A stretch of DNA of 64,000 nt, taken from contig NC_030678.2 in assembly GCF_000004195.4 (NCBI RefSeq), forward strand, positions 138,013,047-138,077,046, written 5' to 3'. Source of the stretch: Xenopus tropicalis. Taxonomy: Eukaryota > Chordata > Amphibia > Anura > Pipidae. Made by a program: the position numbers and the translations under genes. Shown here in pieces: positions 53,897 to 64,000 of this stretch. A model generated the notes under the pieces. It worked only from the letters and a program-made list of their open reading frames with translations, did not search any database and was not told the DNA's origin. Each line of letters opens with the position of its first letter. Within the stretch, counting starts at the first letter, position 1.

Positions 53897-56800
53897 CAAC
53901 CGAACAAAACTTTTTAATCTCTAAGTATGTGCTAGTTTTAAAAAGCTCTTTCCTCTGCGGTAATACAATTTTAATTGCACAGTTTTCATAGTCACTATTC
54001 ATTCTTTATGTACAAATACCTAGTTTAAAGGTAATTTTATAAAAAAAGTTAATAGTTAACACTTTTTTCTATCATTTATACATTCTTTTGAATGTTTTTT
54101 GGGCAGTCCTCCTCTACCATTAATCAGCACTACAGCCAGTTGAAAATGACTAATGGGTGGAGAAGGTGATGACATATTTATGATAGGCATGCCTTTCTTT
54201 TAGCTATACTAATTACATATATAAATCAGTTATACACACAAAGCAGGTCTTGTAATCATGTTGGTCAATTTAGATTTATTATAATTTTTATGATCTCTAT
54301 GAGGAATCCTGTAGGAGGAGATAGAAATCAAAGCAAGAATCACATTAGAGCAAGCTGTTGAACTGCGTTATAAATAAAACAGTTAACAAGATATAGCCTA
54401 TACTCGGTTAGCAAAAATAAGATGTAGATGCCAAATCAAGGTGCATTTCATATTTTTTATATTTGCTATTTCTAACAGGAGATAATGAGTGTTTTGTTCC
54501 GTGGAAAGAGTCAGTAGTGGAATATGGAAGGTGGAAATTTTAAGAATTAGTTTTACAAGGTTGGTGCTTGCCTCTAGAGCAGCAGTGCTTGAATATTGTC
54601 TCATTTTGTATGACAGCTTGAATGGAAATGCCCATTGAATCCTTTTGCTGATATAAGTGATATTTCAATGCAAAGTTAAGAGGAAAACATTACATGGTTG
54701 TGCTGCTATAGTTTTAACTACTCTTACACATGTGGGCAGGTGTGTAGAACCATTCTTATAAAGCTGTAGCTTTTGACATTAATTGCTTTGACCTCTGGGA
54801 TAGTTTACCAAAATTTAATACAGAAGTGCTGCATGCCATCCTCATAATGCATGGAAAGTGCATGGAAAGTGCCTACAAAAAAAAAGGATTTTTTTTGCAA
54901 AATAAGGGGCACATAGCTAGCCATTATACTATAATGGAAGCAAATGAAACTACTGTATATATGACATGATTAAAACCTATTACTGATAATTATCCTGCTT
55001 TGTTGCAAACTGTGGTTCCTTTCATCCTGATGACATGTAGTTCAGTAAGCAATAGCTCAATGAATAAAACTAAAGAAAGAATAAAGTGGGGAAGAATGCA
55101 TATTATAACAGAATACAACACAATAGGTTTGTAGTAAGCAGGCACAGGAGGAGACACAGGTACAATTAATATGATACTAAGATATGATATGATATGATAC
55201 TAACAATACTCCTGGCTATACTCATGGGAAAACCCCATAGACTGTGCAGTTTGCCCCAAACCAGACATTTCTCATATCTTCCAATATCAACTAGATATAA
55301 GAACATGATGACTTCTGAGTTAATTGTGATCTGCACAATGCTGTACAATCTTCAGTTAACTTGCTTTTTAGAAGGGTAAAGGGAGGGCTGGAGTGTCAGG
55401 ATCCATTGCATCTCTGTATAAAATTTATTTGGGACCAAAGTTGCCATTGCCTCTCAATGTATTTAATGTATTTTGGGAGCCAGTACCCCATGCTCTCTCA
55501 CTGTATAATTTATGTAGGATCAGAAGACATTGATCTTAGAATTAATTAAATGTATACTGTGTATATACATATACACATATATGTATGCTGGAAAGAATAC
55601 TAGCCATACATACTTCTATACATACTTTCCATACTGCACTTCCATGATGTCACTGCATTCCTCACAATCACATTTCCCCACACTTTATATAATCATGTAT
55701 AGCTTGGGTGCATGCATGCCGTCAGCTCAGTTCCCTAAATTAGAAGAAGTAATGGGGTTAGTACACCTCAGGTAATACTTGAGAAGTGTGAATAGAGACC
55801 CAAGGTATCCTCCCTTTTGAGATAGCATTCACTATAGGTATCCCCAGATTTAACCTGTGAGAGAGATTATATGTGTTTATACTTCAGTTGAACTCCATTT
55901 AACTAAATGGAGTTCAAATGCCCTCACTCGGCTGGGATGAGGGCAGGTAAAAGTTATGGTTAAAATACAGTGTAGTGCAAAGTACAGCACTGCATTTGCA
56001 ATTACACAAGTTTATTTTGTTCAATTCACATGATAAAAGTGAATTTGGAATGATTTCTCATGGTGAAAGGTCTCATTCAAAGCTTATTTATTGGCTTACT
56101 GAAGTTTTTAAACTTAAAAAAAGGGAAAAGGCAGATTATTTACGTAAGGAATGTATAAATGAAAAAAAGGTTAACTAAATATTCTGTTTGACAGAGTAAG
56201 TTTAAAAAGCTGTTAACTGCAGTCTCCACTGACTGAGCAAACTTTACTTTTCATTCCACAAACACTATATCATTGACTCAACAAGCCAAGGTTTAAGCAA
56301 TGATTGATAATCTGAGAACAGACACTGGGAAAACTAAGAATCTCATAACTTGGTACACAGGACTACATTTTATCACTGCATTAAATCTTCTTATATTGCC
56401 ATTGTTATTACTATGATTATTCCTTATTTTGAATTTTTAACATAATATGTTTATACATTTTTATACATTAGTAATACAACACATAATAAAAACAGTTTAT
56501 CGTTAATTTATGAAAAGAAGCCAAGACAAGAAAACCTGTACATACTATCTACCTTGACCTACTGAACTTGACTCAAGCACCCTGCTGCCTTTTTCTTCTC
56601 CAGTGCAAGGTTGTTTGACCCTGCTATATCCTTTTTGTGTTCCATTTTTATCACTTTACCGAGTACAATTATTTCCTTTACATAAAATCCATAGGGGTCA
56701 TCAGCTGTTTTTCCACACTTTGAATACTGTGTTCTGCATCGTGTAACTTGCCGCATGTCTCTGCACTTTGTTTCAGAAAGACCTGGGGCTGGCCCCTTGT

Positions 56801-59450
56801 ATAGGGTCCTGCCTGCATTCAGCAGTACTCTATCCAAGGCAAGGGGCGTACCCTCTCCTAACTTGACTTTTAGGAAAGTTGGGGAACGGCAGGAGGCCCT
56901 GTGCTTGCAATCTGCCCTAAGGCAGGTGCAAAGTAAGGACAGGGGTCTGCTGCCCCTCCTAATGCTGCTCTGCACCAAGTAATGGATTTTTGAGAGCATC
57001 ATTTTCCTGGGTGCAGTTGCTTGGTAAGTGAGCACTTCCCTTACACTCTAGCTTTTTCACTGCAGGGTAATAGAATAAGTCCCCACATGTCTTTGACACT
57101 AACAGATGGCCTTACAAAATGAGAGAAAATGGTGAGCTGCTGAGAACAATTTTGAAGCCATGGAACATTAGTGTTATAGGGCTGCTGAACGTCTGGGCTG
57201 AACAGAAAGTTCAGTGTATAAAATACAGCATTTCTTGCCATATTCTAATTTTAGGATTCAATTCTCCTTTAAAGTTCTAGACAACTGCAAATGAAAGTTT
57301 TGTCCAAAGAAGACACAGCACATTGTTTGATAACTGAACATGCAAAGAAGAGTTTGGATATTTTTCAGTATTCAGCCAAATCTTTTGTGGAGAGTTTATT
57401 CCATCATAATGAGCATCCCTGTGTATCCCTTTTGTGCAGTGCAGAAACTGGGTCTATTAATTGTAGTGCTCGGGACCTAATGTTTTCTGCATATTATAAA
57501 GTTACTAAACATATATATATATATCTTAATAATAAGCCCTTGATGTTTTTTCTGTCAAAATATTACTACTTGTCCAGTTTTGATCTGGACAGCCCAGTTC
57601 TTCTAGGTTCTATTTGGTTCAAAACAGCTTATTACGGATTGTCATCACCTTTGTCCTGGTTTTGCCACCAACAAAAGATGGCCATCCTAATATAGACTTA
57701 TGCTACTGCAATGTCCTGTCTAATTATTCCAGAGAACAAAGATCTTTGGAGTGAGTTACATTTGCATTGTTAATTCTGCTATTGACATCTTACAAGGTTA
57801 ACTGCAATAATACTTTAAAGAAATTGCATGGCTGTTCTAAGTTGGATGTTCAATAAACAACTATTTTATTTTTAAAGGGGCAGTATAACACCTTGTTCAA
57901 CATGAGGTATAAATCTGTCAGAGGGCCTGAGCTGGAGCTAGGCCTCAGTAAAAGAGTCTATATCAAGCCCAAGATAACCAAAACCGTAAATAAGGAACTT
58001 GTGAATGGGCTTTAGTGGATAGCAGTATTCAATCTTAGCTCACTCTTAGGAGTTGTGCATTAGACAATAATAGGGTTTATACAGTGTGAAAGAGAACCCA
58101 ACACTGCTAAGGACCAGTTAGCAACAAATATAACCCACTGGGGGATAGTGTACAACAATAGAAGAAGTATGCTGGATTCTCAATAGTCTATAAATGGAAC
58201 CTTATTAAAAAGCAGCTGGCCAGCCTACTAATCACTAATCACAAAGAAAACACTGTAAAAACACAGTAAATTCATATAAACCATTAATGAAACCATTAAT
58301 TACATCAACAAACAATTAATTCTGATTAAAAAGGTCAGTCTGAACTGAACAAAATTAGACCCAAGTACTTTTCTGATAATTAGTAAAATGAATATCAATT
58401 CATGTAATTCATGAAGTCTAGGAGGAGGATATAATATGAAGTGGTTAATGGTGAGCTTGACACCCCATATATAGTGTGGTATATAGTAGTATATATTAAA
58501 AAGTTATTGCAGCTTGTGGGCCCCACCAGCCCCTGTCCACTCCCTGCCTTGAACTTGTGCCACAAACAAAAGTGCAAAATATTAATTTATTTTTTACAAA
58601 TAATATAGTTTACGACTACAGTTTTAGTACTGTAATAATGGTTGGAGGCAAAACCATGTTCCGCAACTTTGTATGATTTACTTAGGTGTGAAAAATGAAT
58701 TTGGCATAGTCACTGTGTGCTATAATGTCATCACTTGCAGCTTGCTGATGCATGCGACTATGATTCGTTAGGTGTGAGTGGCTGGTTTATGTACAGCGCA
58801 CATAGAGACCTCTAGATGTATCCAATCCTTAAGGCAGGTGTTATTTTTAGGGCTCACTTGAGTCTGTATGCCCTGTAATTGTAGCAGTCCATCAAAGCAG
58901 GGTTATATATAGGCGAAAATATATTTTTTACATTTTTATTTTGCTCTTGCAATTTAACTTTAGATTTTGCTTTTTGCGCTTGTGAAAGCATTTGTAAATG
59001 AGCCCTAAACTGTTTTATATTTAAGGTTTTTTAATGCTCAGCGACATCTCAGCACTCAGTGCCACCTTGAGGTAGCCAAGTCAATAGTGCCCTTTGACAA
59101 CCCCCTGTGCTTGTTTTTTTGGGTCCAGGGGGTGCTCATCACTAGTGCAGAGTGCGCATTTGCAATTTCTGCACTTGTCTTTAAGTTACCAGGAGTGGAT
59201 TTTTGCCGCCCCTGCTAACCCAGTGGGCACTTCTGTCCGAGGCAAGATAGCAGCGCCACTGTACATACTGAGGATTCATTTTATATGCACTTGTAAACAC
59301 AATTTCAGCTTGTTCTATATAAACAATTGTTTAGTGTATTATTACAGTATTTTCCAGGTTTGAGTGACACTATGGTATATCTATTTCTCATTCTCATCTC
59401 TTTCTTGATGTAACAGCTACTACTTTATGTTACAGTAGATTTTAGGCCAT
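53897..59450. other. No gene recognised
   Basis: A long AT-rich stretch. I looked for splice-flanked exons on both strands and saw none I could defend. The - ORF 56559-57035 (158 codons) and + ORF 57291-57695 (134 codons) lack recognisable motifs. 56760-56980 is GC-richer and may be an old repeat. Confidence 0.45.
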
Positions 59451-59454
59451 TTTT

Positions 59455-59830
59455 GGTGGGATTTGCTTCCACCGAGCCACATAAACATAAGTGATCCTGT
59501 CTGGTTTACACTCTGGTGTCCAGTTCATCCCTCAGGTTTTCATTTGAGTTGGATAGAGCTGTGTGCAGGCCAGTCAAGTTTTTTCATTTCCATTTATCCA
59601 ACAAAGCCACTTTCTTTAGACCTCAGTTTGTGCTGAAACAGGAAAGGGCCTTCCATAAACTGTTGCCATAAATTTGGAAGCACTGATTTGTCAAGAATGT
59701 AATTTGTAAGCTGCACCCTTAAGGTTGCTTTCGGTGACACCAGGGGCCTTTGTCCAAATCATGGATAACAGCCTCAGACTATTATTCCTACTCCACCAAA
59801 CTTTACCATTGGCATTTTATAATTTTGAAA
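59455..59830 (-). pseudogene. Decayed Tc1/mariner-like transposon fragment
   Basis: TGTGCAGGCCAGTCAAGTT, GAAACAGGAAAGGGCCTTCC, AACTGTTGCCATAAA.TTTGGAAGC, GGGGCCT, CCTCAGACTATTATTCCT and CTCCACCAAACTTTACCATT occur in the order in which I know them from antisense Tc1-like transposase genes of fish and frogs. Only a middle part is left and no frame is open. The resemblance is from recall of the family, not a search. Confidence 0.65.
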
Positions 59831-60754
59831 TGAAAATGTAATTATACACACTGTAAAGAGGGTATCTACAATTCATTTATTTGTATCACTAGAAGGTTAA
59901 ATGGTTTGACTTTCAGAAGGGGTTGAAATCGACTGCTTTTCAGGTGTATTTACTGGATGAGTGGGGCTGTAATTTGTCTTTTCTAGAGTATGGGGTTATA
60001 ATAGAATCCTTTTCACCTGTATTTGCTGTCAGTGAGGCCTGACAAGTTGAATTACTAGCTGAATTGAGAGAGCCTGGCTTCAAATGACTTTTGGGTGTGG
60101 TTAATGAAAGGAAACAATCAACCTTTGTTATAGTTTTGTACAACAGTAATCAGAGTGTATATGAGTTAGCAATCTCCAGAGTACCATTTAGTGTGCATTT
60201 TAAACTTTTCTGTAAGTAACAGGCTGTTAATATGGAATGAACTTCAGGGAGGGTTCATCTCAGTGGGAGCAGGTATCTTTCATCTTTATCTGATTCCCAA
60301 AAGGCACAATTCAGGCAGGCTTTTTCACATTAATATTTTACTATCCACCTAAGAGAACATGGTAGTGCAGGGAAGCCACTTCCCTGTATCTGATATGAAT
60401 CCCGTATTTTGGTGTCTCCACATTGGATTCTACTGCTTGTTCTGCTACCAGTTTTGACAGTCACAGCACAAAATCAGCATAATCACACACAATAATTTCA
60501 AAGCAATTATTATCTTAAACTCTCTAGTCTAATACAGCTAGTCAACAAGATGCCATTACTGTGAATAGGGTGACTATAGTGAACTTCTAACCAGTGCAAA
60601 AGAAGCTTATTTGCATCCAAGAAAGTATAAAACTTGAGGCAGTTGGGAGAGCAACGGCAGAAAGCCAAATCTTGCTCTCTCTACTCATACCTTGTGCATG
60701 ACCAACCGGTGCACACTGCTGTCTAACACCAAAACCCTTTGTCTGCTAATTTTG

Positions 60755-60938
60755 TTCACATTGTACCTGTAATTTTCCAAGAAATAATTAATCCTTATTG
60801 GAGAAAAAACAATTCTAGTGTGTTTATTTAATGTTTAAATGATTTTTAGTAGATTTTAAAATCAAAATTACGGAAAGACCCCTTATCCCGAAAACCCAAG
60901 GGCCCAGGTATTATGGATAACAGGTTCCATACCTGTAA
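60755..60938. mobile_element. GGTATGGGA-family MITE, right half
   Basis: AATCCTTATTGGA, TTTTTAGTAGATTTTAAA, TTACGGAAAGACCCCTTATC and GGATAACAGGTTCCATACCT match the right part of 53565-53896. The left terminus is missing. Confidence 0.7.
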
Positions 60939-61344
60939 AACTATATCCCTGTATGTTCAAAAATGTACATTGGAACAAAGCTCAGGAAAGTAGAAGGTTC
61001 AAAACTGAAAGTCTTTTAAAACTGTAGTCAAATGTCTCTAAAGGTCTGACCATGATCTACAAGTATAAATAAATCTGGAGGCATCCAACAACTATGAAAA
61101 TAGCTAATATGTGTCTGCTGATGGTATAATAATAGAATCCATACAAAATTAATCATCCTTGCAAAAGAAGCAAAAACACAATTTAAGGTTTGGTTGTAGC
61201 AAATGAAATTTAGTATAAATAATTTGTCATAAATGCAGGCTGTGTATTTAAGGTTTAAGATATGGCTACTGTGGATTATTAATGACCCTTTGATGCCATC
61301 AAAAGCCATAACATTACATAAGTCAGACCTGTTTTATTCTAATT

Positions 61345-61465
61345 TTTCCACAAAAAGCGGAGCACCACGTGATTAAAAATAAAAACAGTCTTTATTCAGT
61401 TACATTTAAAAAGGCACATGTACATCTCATGGACTTACGCTTAACGCGTTTTCGTGGCGGGAGCT
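61345..61465. repeat. Element with ACGCGTTTTCG core
   Basis: AAGCGGAGCACCACGTGATT, an A-rich stretch, CAGTCTTTATT, then CTTAACGCGTTTTCGTGG. The same architecture (initial GC/CAC box, A-rich, TTTATT, CGAAACG-type box) is seen at 31019 and 24206. Class unknown. Confidence 0.5.
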
Positions 61466-62670
61466 GTTTTATTCTAAGAAAGCATTGGCCAAGGCAAGTG
61501 GCCCTCACCCTTCCTGCTTTATTAGTCTTGTTAAATCATTCCACTTAATTAAACTATGAAATTAGTAAGTGTGTGTTGAAATTAGACAGTATGAAAAAAC
61601 CTTAAGAGAGGTGAATTCTGCATGATGGGTTAAAGGCCAAGATTATTTTTGTTAGAAATAAGTAGCCACTACATTTATTGTGTTATGCTATTTATTGTGT
61701 GGATGCTAAGAATGCTTTTGCAAACAGGCATGGACAAATGTTTATTTATACATTGAGCCTTGACAGGATCTCCATAGGCTAAAAGTCCAGAAGTTAAATG
61801 GTTTATGGCTGCACTGTTAAGACTAAATCCAACAAAAAGATTCTTAGTGCCACCGAGGGGCTTTATTTCTACATTTCCTCCATCTGAACTCCTAAATATT
61901 GTTGCAAAAATACTTTTCCTTATACTGTTCTTCTAGTTGAAATCACAAGAAGGTTAAATGATGTCAATGCTTTTTAAACAATGGAATGCTTTACTGTTTT
62001 TATTAAGCTCAAAGTCGGTGTGTGCATTTCTGCCAAATGTTTTCACAATTTTATTGCTGCTCTGAAATTTCCTCATATGAAGAGCACAATCTTAGCAACC
62101 TGGATGTTATCAGATCAGCAATTTGCCCACTGCAGTGCTCATTTACAATGCACTTCATAGCGGGAAAAAAAGACCTCATTGTGTGGTGCAAGTGAAAATA
62201 GCCGCAAAAGTCTGTGCTATATTTGGGAGCAGCTATCTTCATTAACACAGTGCTGATCTCATGAGGTAGGAAGCCTCCTAGCACTTCTGTCTGTACTAAG
62301 TGTGTAATTGATTTGGTGCTCAGTGCAGAGAGCAGAAACCCTGGGGTGTAAGTGCTCTATAAGTGAGCACTAAGGGATTCACTCTTGCACTTGCATCTCT
62401 AAAGTTTGTAAGTGATCCCTATAATCTTCTTGAAGTTTTGAGAAGAGGAGGGCTAAATCATGTTGCTCCTATCACAGACATATAGAATACTTTGTCTATT
62501 ATATAGGTTTGGAAGCTGTATGACTGGCTAAAAAATGCTTAAAAAGCACAGGCATACTAGGTGTGGACAGTAAGCTCAACTTGACATCAGCCAGACAGTT
62601 TTTTTGCAGACACTTTAAGTTTGGTGTTGTCAAACTTGGGGGCAGATTTATCAAAATATGGGGTTAGAAC
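61466..62670. other. No gene recognised
   Basis: No exon or complete element seen. Confidence 0.5.
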
Positions 62671-62671
62671 T

Positions 62672-63072
62672 TAAAGGACAAGTCAACCCATAAAAGGAAA
62701 CATAATTCTAAGCAACATTGCAATATACATTTATTACAAATTAGCAATGGTTTTTGAGTTATTTGTACAGTATATATAACTGTTATTGGACGTAGTGTTT
62801 GCCAGTCCTTTTAATTCTCTGCCTTGGTGGCTCTGGCATTTGAAACAAAGTAACACAAGCAGCAGACTGACAGTCCTGTCTTACTGGAGGAGCCTGGTAT
62901 TTGCAACATTGTTTAAAACATAACAACCAGGAGTTCAGCAAATGTTGCTTTCAATAGCAATTACATTTAGTGGATTTTTTAATTTTTTTTTAATAAACTC
63001 ACATTGGAAAATTGCTTGAAATTACAATTTCTTTCATTAGGCAAAAAATTATTTTTGGGGTTGACATATCAT
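62672..63072. mobile_element. TTAA-type repeat, family B copy 2
   Basis: TTAAAGGACAAGTCAACCC at the left; GTTGACATATC at the right, degraded from the GTTGACATGTCCTTTAA seen at 15592. Internal order matches 15233-15592. Confidence 0.7.
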
Positions 63073-63127
63073 AAATACATAAAAACTAAAAAGCCATGTT
63101 CTATTCATTCCTATGGGATTTTTAGAA

Positions 63128-63306
63128 AGGGGGCTACTAGTAGCAGCTACTTGTCATGGCTATGGGAATAGACAATTCTGATAATTTCCTGATAATTGTA
63201 TGTATGTTTTAACAGAGGCAATTCTAAGTATTGTCTATGGTAGGGTGTTTTCTGGAATTTAGTAGCCATGACAAGTAGCTGCTACTAAGTAGCTCCATGT
63301 GTCTTC
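63128..63306. repeat. Foldback repeat (AGTAGCTGCTACT family), copy 2
   Basis: Arms CTAGTAGCAGCTACTTGTCA and TGACAAGTAGCTGCTACTAA, with GCATTGTCTATGG-type sequence between. Homologous to 49381-49570. Confidence 0.75.
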
Positions 63307-63312
63307 ACCCTT

Positions 63313-63574
63313 AGGGCAGTGGCAGACGGGGAGATTAGTCACCCTGCAACAAATCTTCGTTGCTGTGGGCATATGGGTCGCTACAATTTCCCAAAGTCGC
63401 CCTAAGTTGCCTTGAGAGGAAACTTCGGGCGACTTCGAGAAATCATAACAACATGTATGCCATCCCACTGGTGATTTAGATTCTTGCCGGTGGGATGGCA
63501 TTGCGGGAAGATTAGTCGCAGCAACAGAGATTTGTTGCGGGGTGACTAATCTCCCTGTCTGCCACTGCCCTTAG
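63313..63574. mobile_element. Palindromic element (AGGGCAGTGGCAGAC ends)
   Basis: AGGGCAGTGGCAGACGGGG and CCTGTCTGCCACTGCCCT are inverted ends. The centre holds GCCATCCCACTGG and CCGGTGGGATGGC. The full-length version of the family seen in part at 4985 and 53137. Confidence 0.8.
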
Positions 63575-63659
63575 AGTTCACAGTTTGATAAAAATGCTTC
63601 TAAAAATCCCATAGGAATAAATAGAACATTGGTGGGTTTTTATGTATAAGGCTGATGTC

Positions 63660-63900
63660 ACACTTAGCGTATGGAATATATTTTTGGCAAGCAGATAATC
63701 GCCTGCCGAAAATAGCACCATACGCTCCTATCTGTGCCTGCGCCCGAATGAATGGAATACGCTGGAGTGTAGGCACATGTAGCCGATATCCGCCAAAGAT
63801 ATGAAGTCTTGCATTTTTTGGTGGATATTGGCTACATGTGTCTGCATCTGAGCGTATTTCATCCATTCCGTTGCAGACACAAGGTAGGGTAAATGTACAG
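63660..63900. repeat. Foldback repeat shared with 1.84 kb
   Basis: GTAGGCACATGTAGCCGATA and ATTGGCTACATGTGTCTGCA form the inverted pair. The flanking ATGAATGGAATACGCT and GCGTATTTCATCCATTC are also complementary. Related to 1836-1925. Confidence 0.65.
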
Positions 63901-64000
63901 TAGCGGGGTGTATTCTCAGCAACTTCTAAACATTATGATAAATCTGTTCCCAAGACTTAATTGTGAAAGTAGTTTCATCTGTTTGTGTGTTTTTTTTTAC

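Noticed and set aside
56559..57035. 158-codon - strand ORF
   Set aside because: No motif, no splice context; a GC-richer patch probably explains the absence of stops.

Overview
The window is vertebrate genomic DNA, almost certainly from a clawed frog (Xenopus). There is one spliced gene with GT..AG introns. It lies among dense short non-autonomous DNA transposons whose sequence and abundance are typical of Xenopus: TTAA-flanked palindromic elements, hAT elements with 8-bp target duplications, and long (TA)n tracts. X. tropicalis and X. laevis cannot be told apart from this sequence alone.

The only gene I can support is pan2 on the + strand. It encodes the catalytic subunit of the PAN2-PAN3 poly(A) nuclease. 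I placed 25 coding exons (ATG 8657, stop 37315-37317) plus a likely 5' non-coding exon ending near 8186. All splice phases agree and the joined frame gives 1200 residues. The order is WD40 propeller, PAN3-binding linker, pseudo-ubiquitin-hydrolase domain, then a DEDD exonuclease with its metal-binding acidic residues intact.

Layout. 1-7300: a mosaic of mobile elements with two minisatellites (34-bp and 52-bp units) and a palindrome built of smaller palindromes. 7300-8190: pan2 upstream region. 8190-37500: pan2. Intron 12 holds a 5.4-kb chromodomain-bearing Ty3/gypsy retrotransposon on the - strand, itself inserted in a tiny MITE. Introns 3, 5, 14, 16 and 17 hold hAT, TTAA and foldback elements. 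37500-64000: no recognisable coding exon. This stretch holds a three-level nest of DNA transposons (39161-40973), several hAT and foldback elements and a decayed Tc1-like transposon.

The most interesting structures are the hierarchical palindrome at 2074-2494, the three-level nest with its preserved 8-bp duplication, the minisatellites lying inside DNA transposons, a near-perfect roughly 90-bp-arm inverted repeat in pan2 intron 17 between two (TA)n tracts, and the retrotransposon deletion that joins its LTR directly to gag. I found no convincing undescribed protein system.
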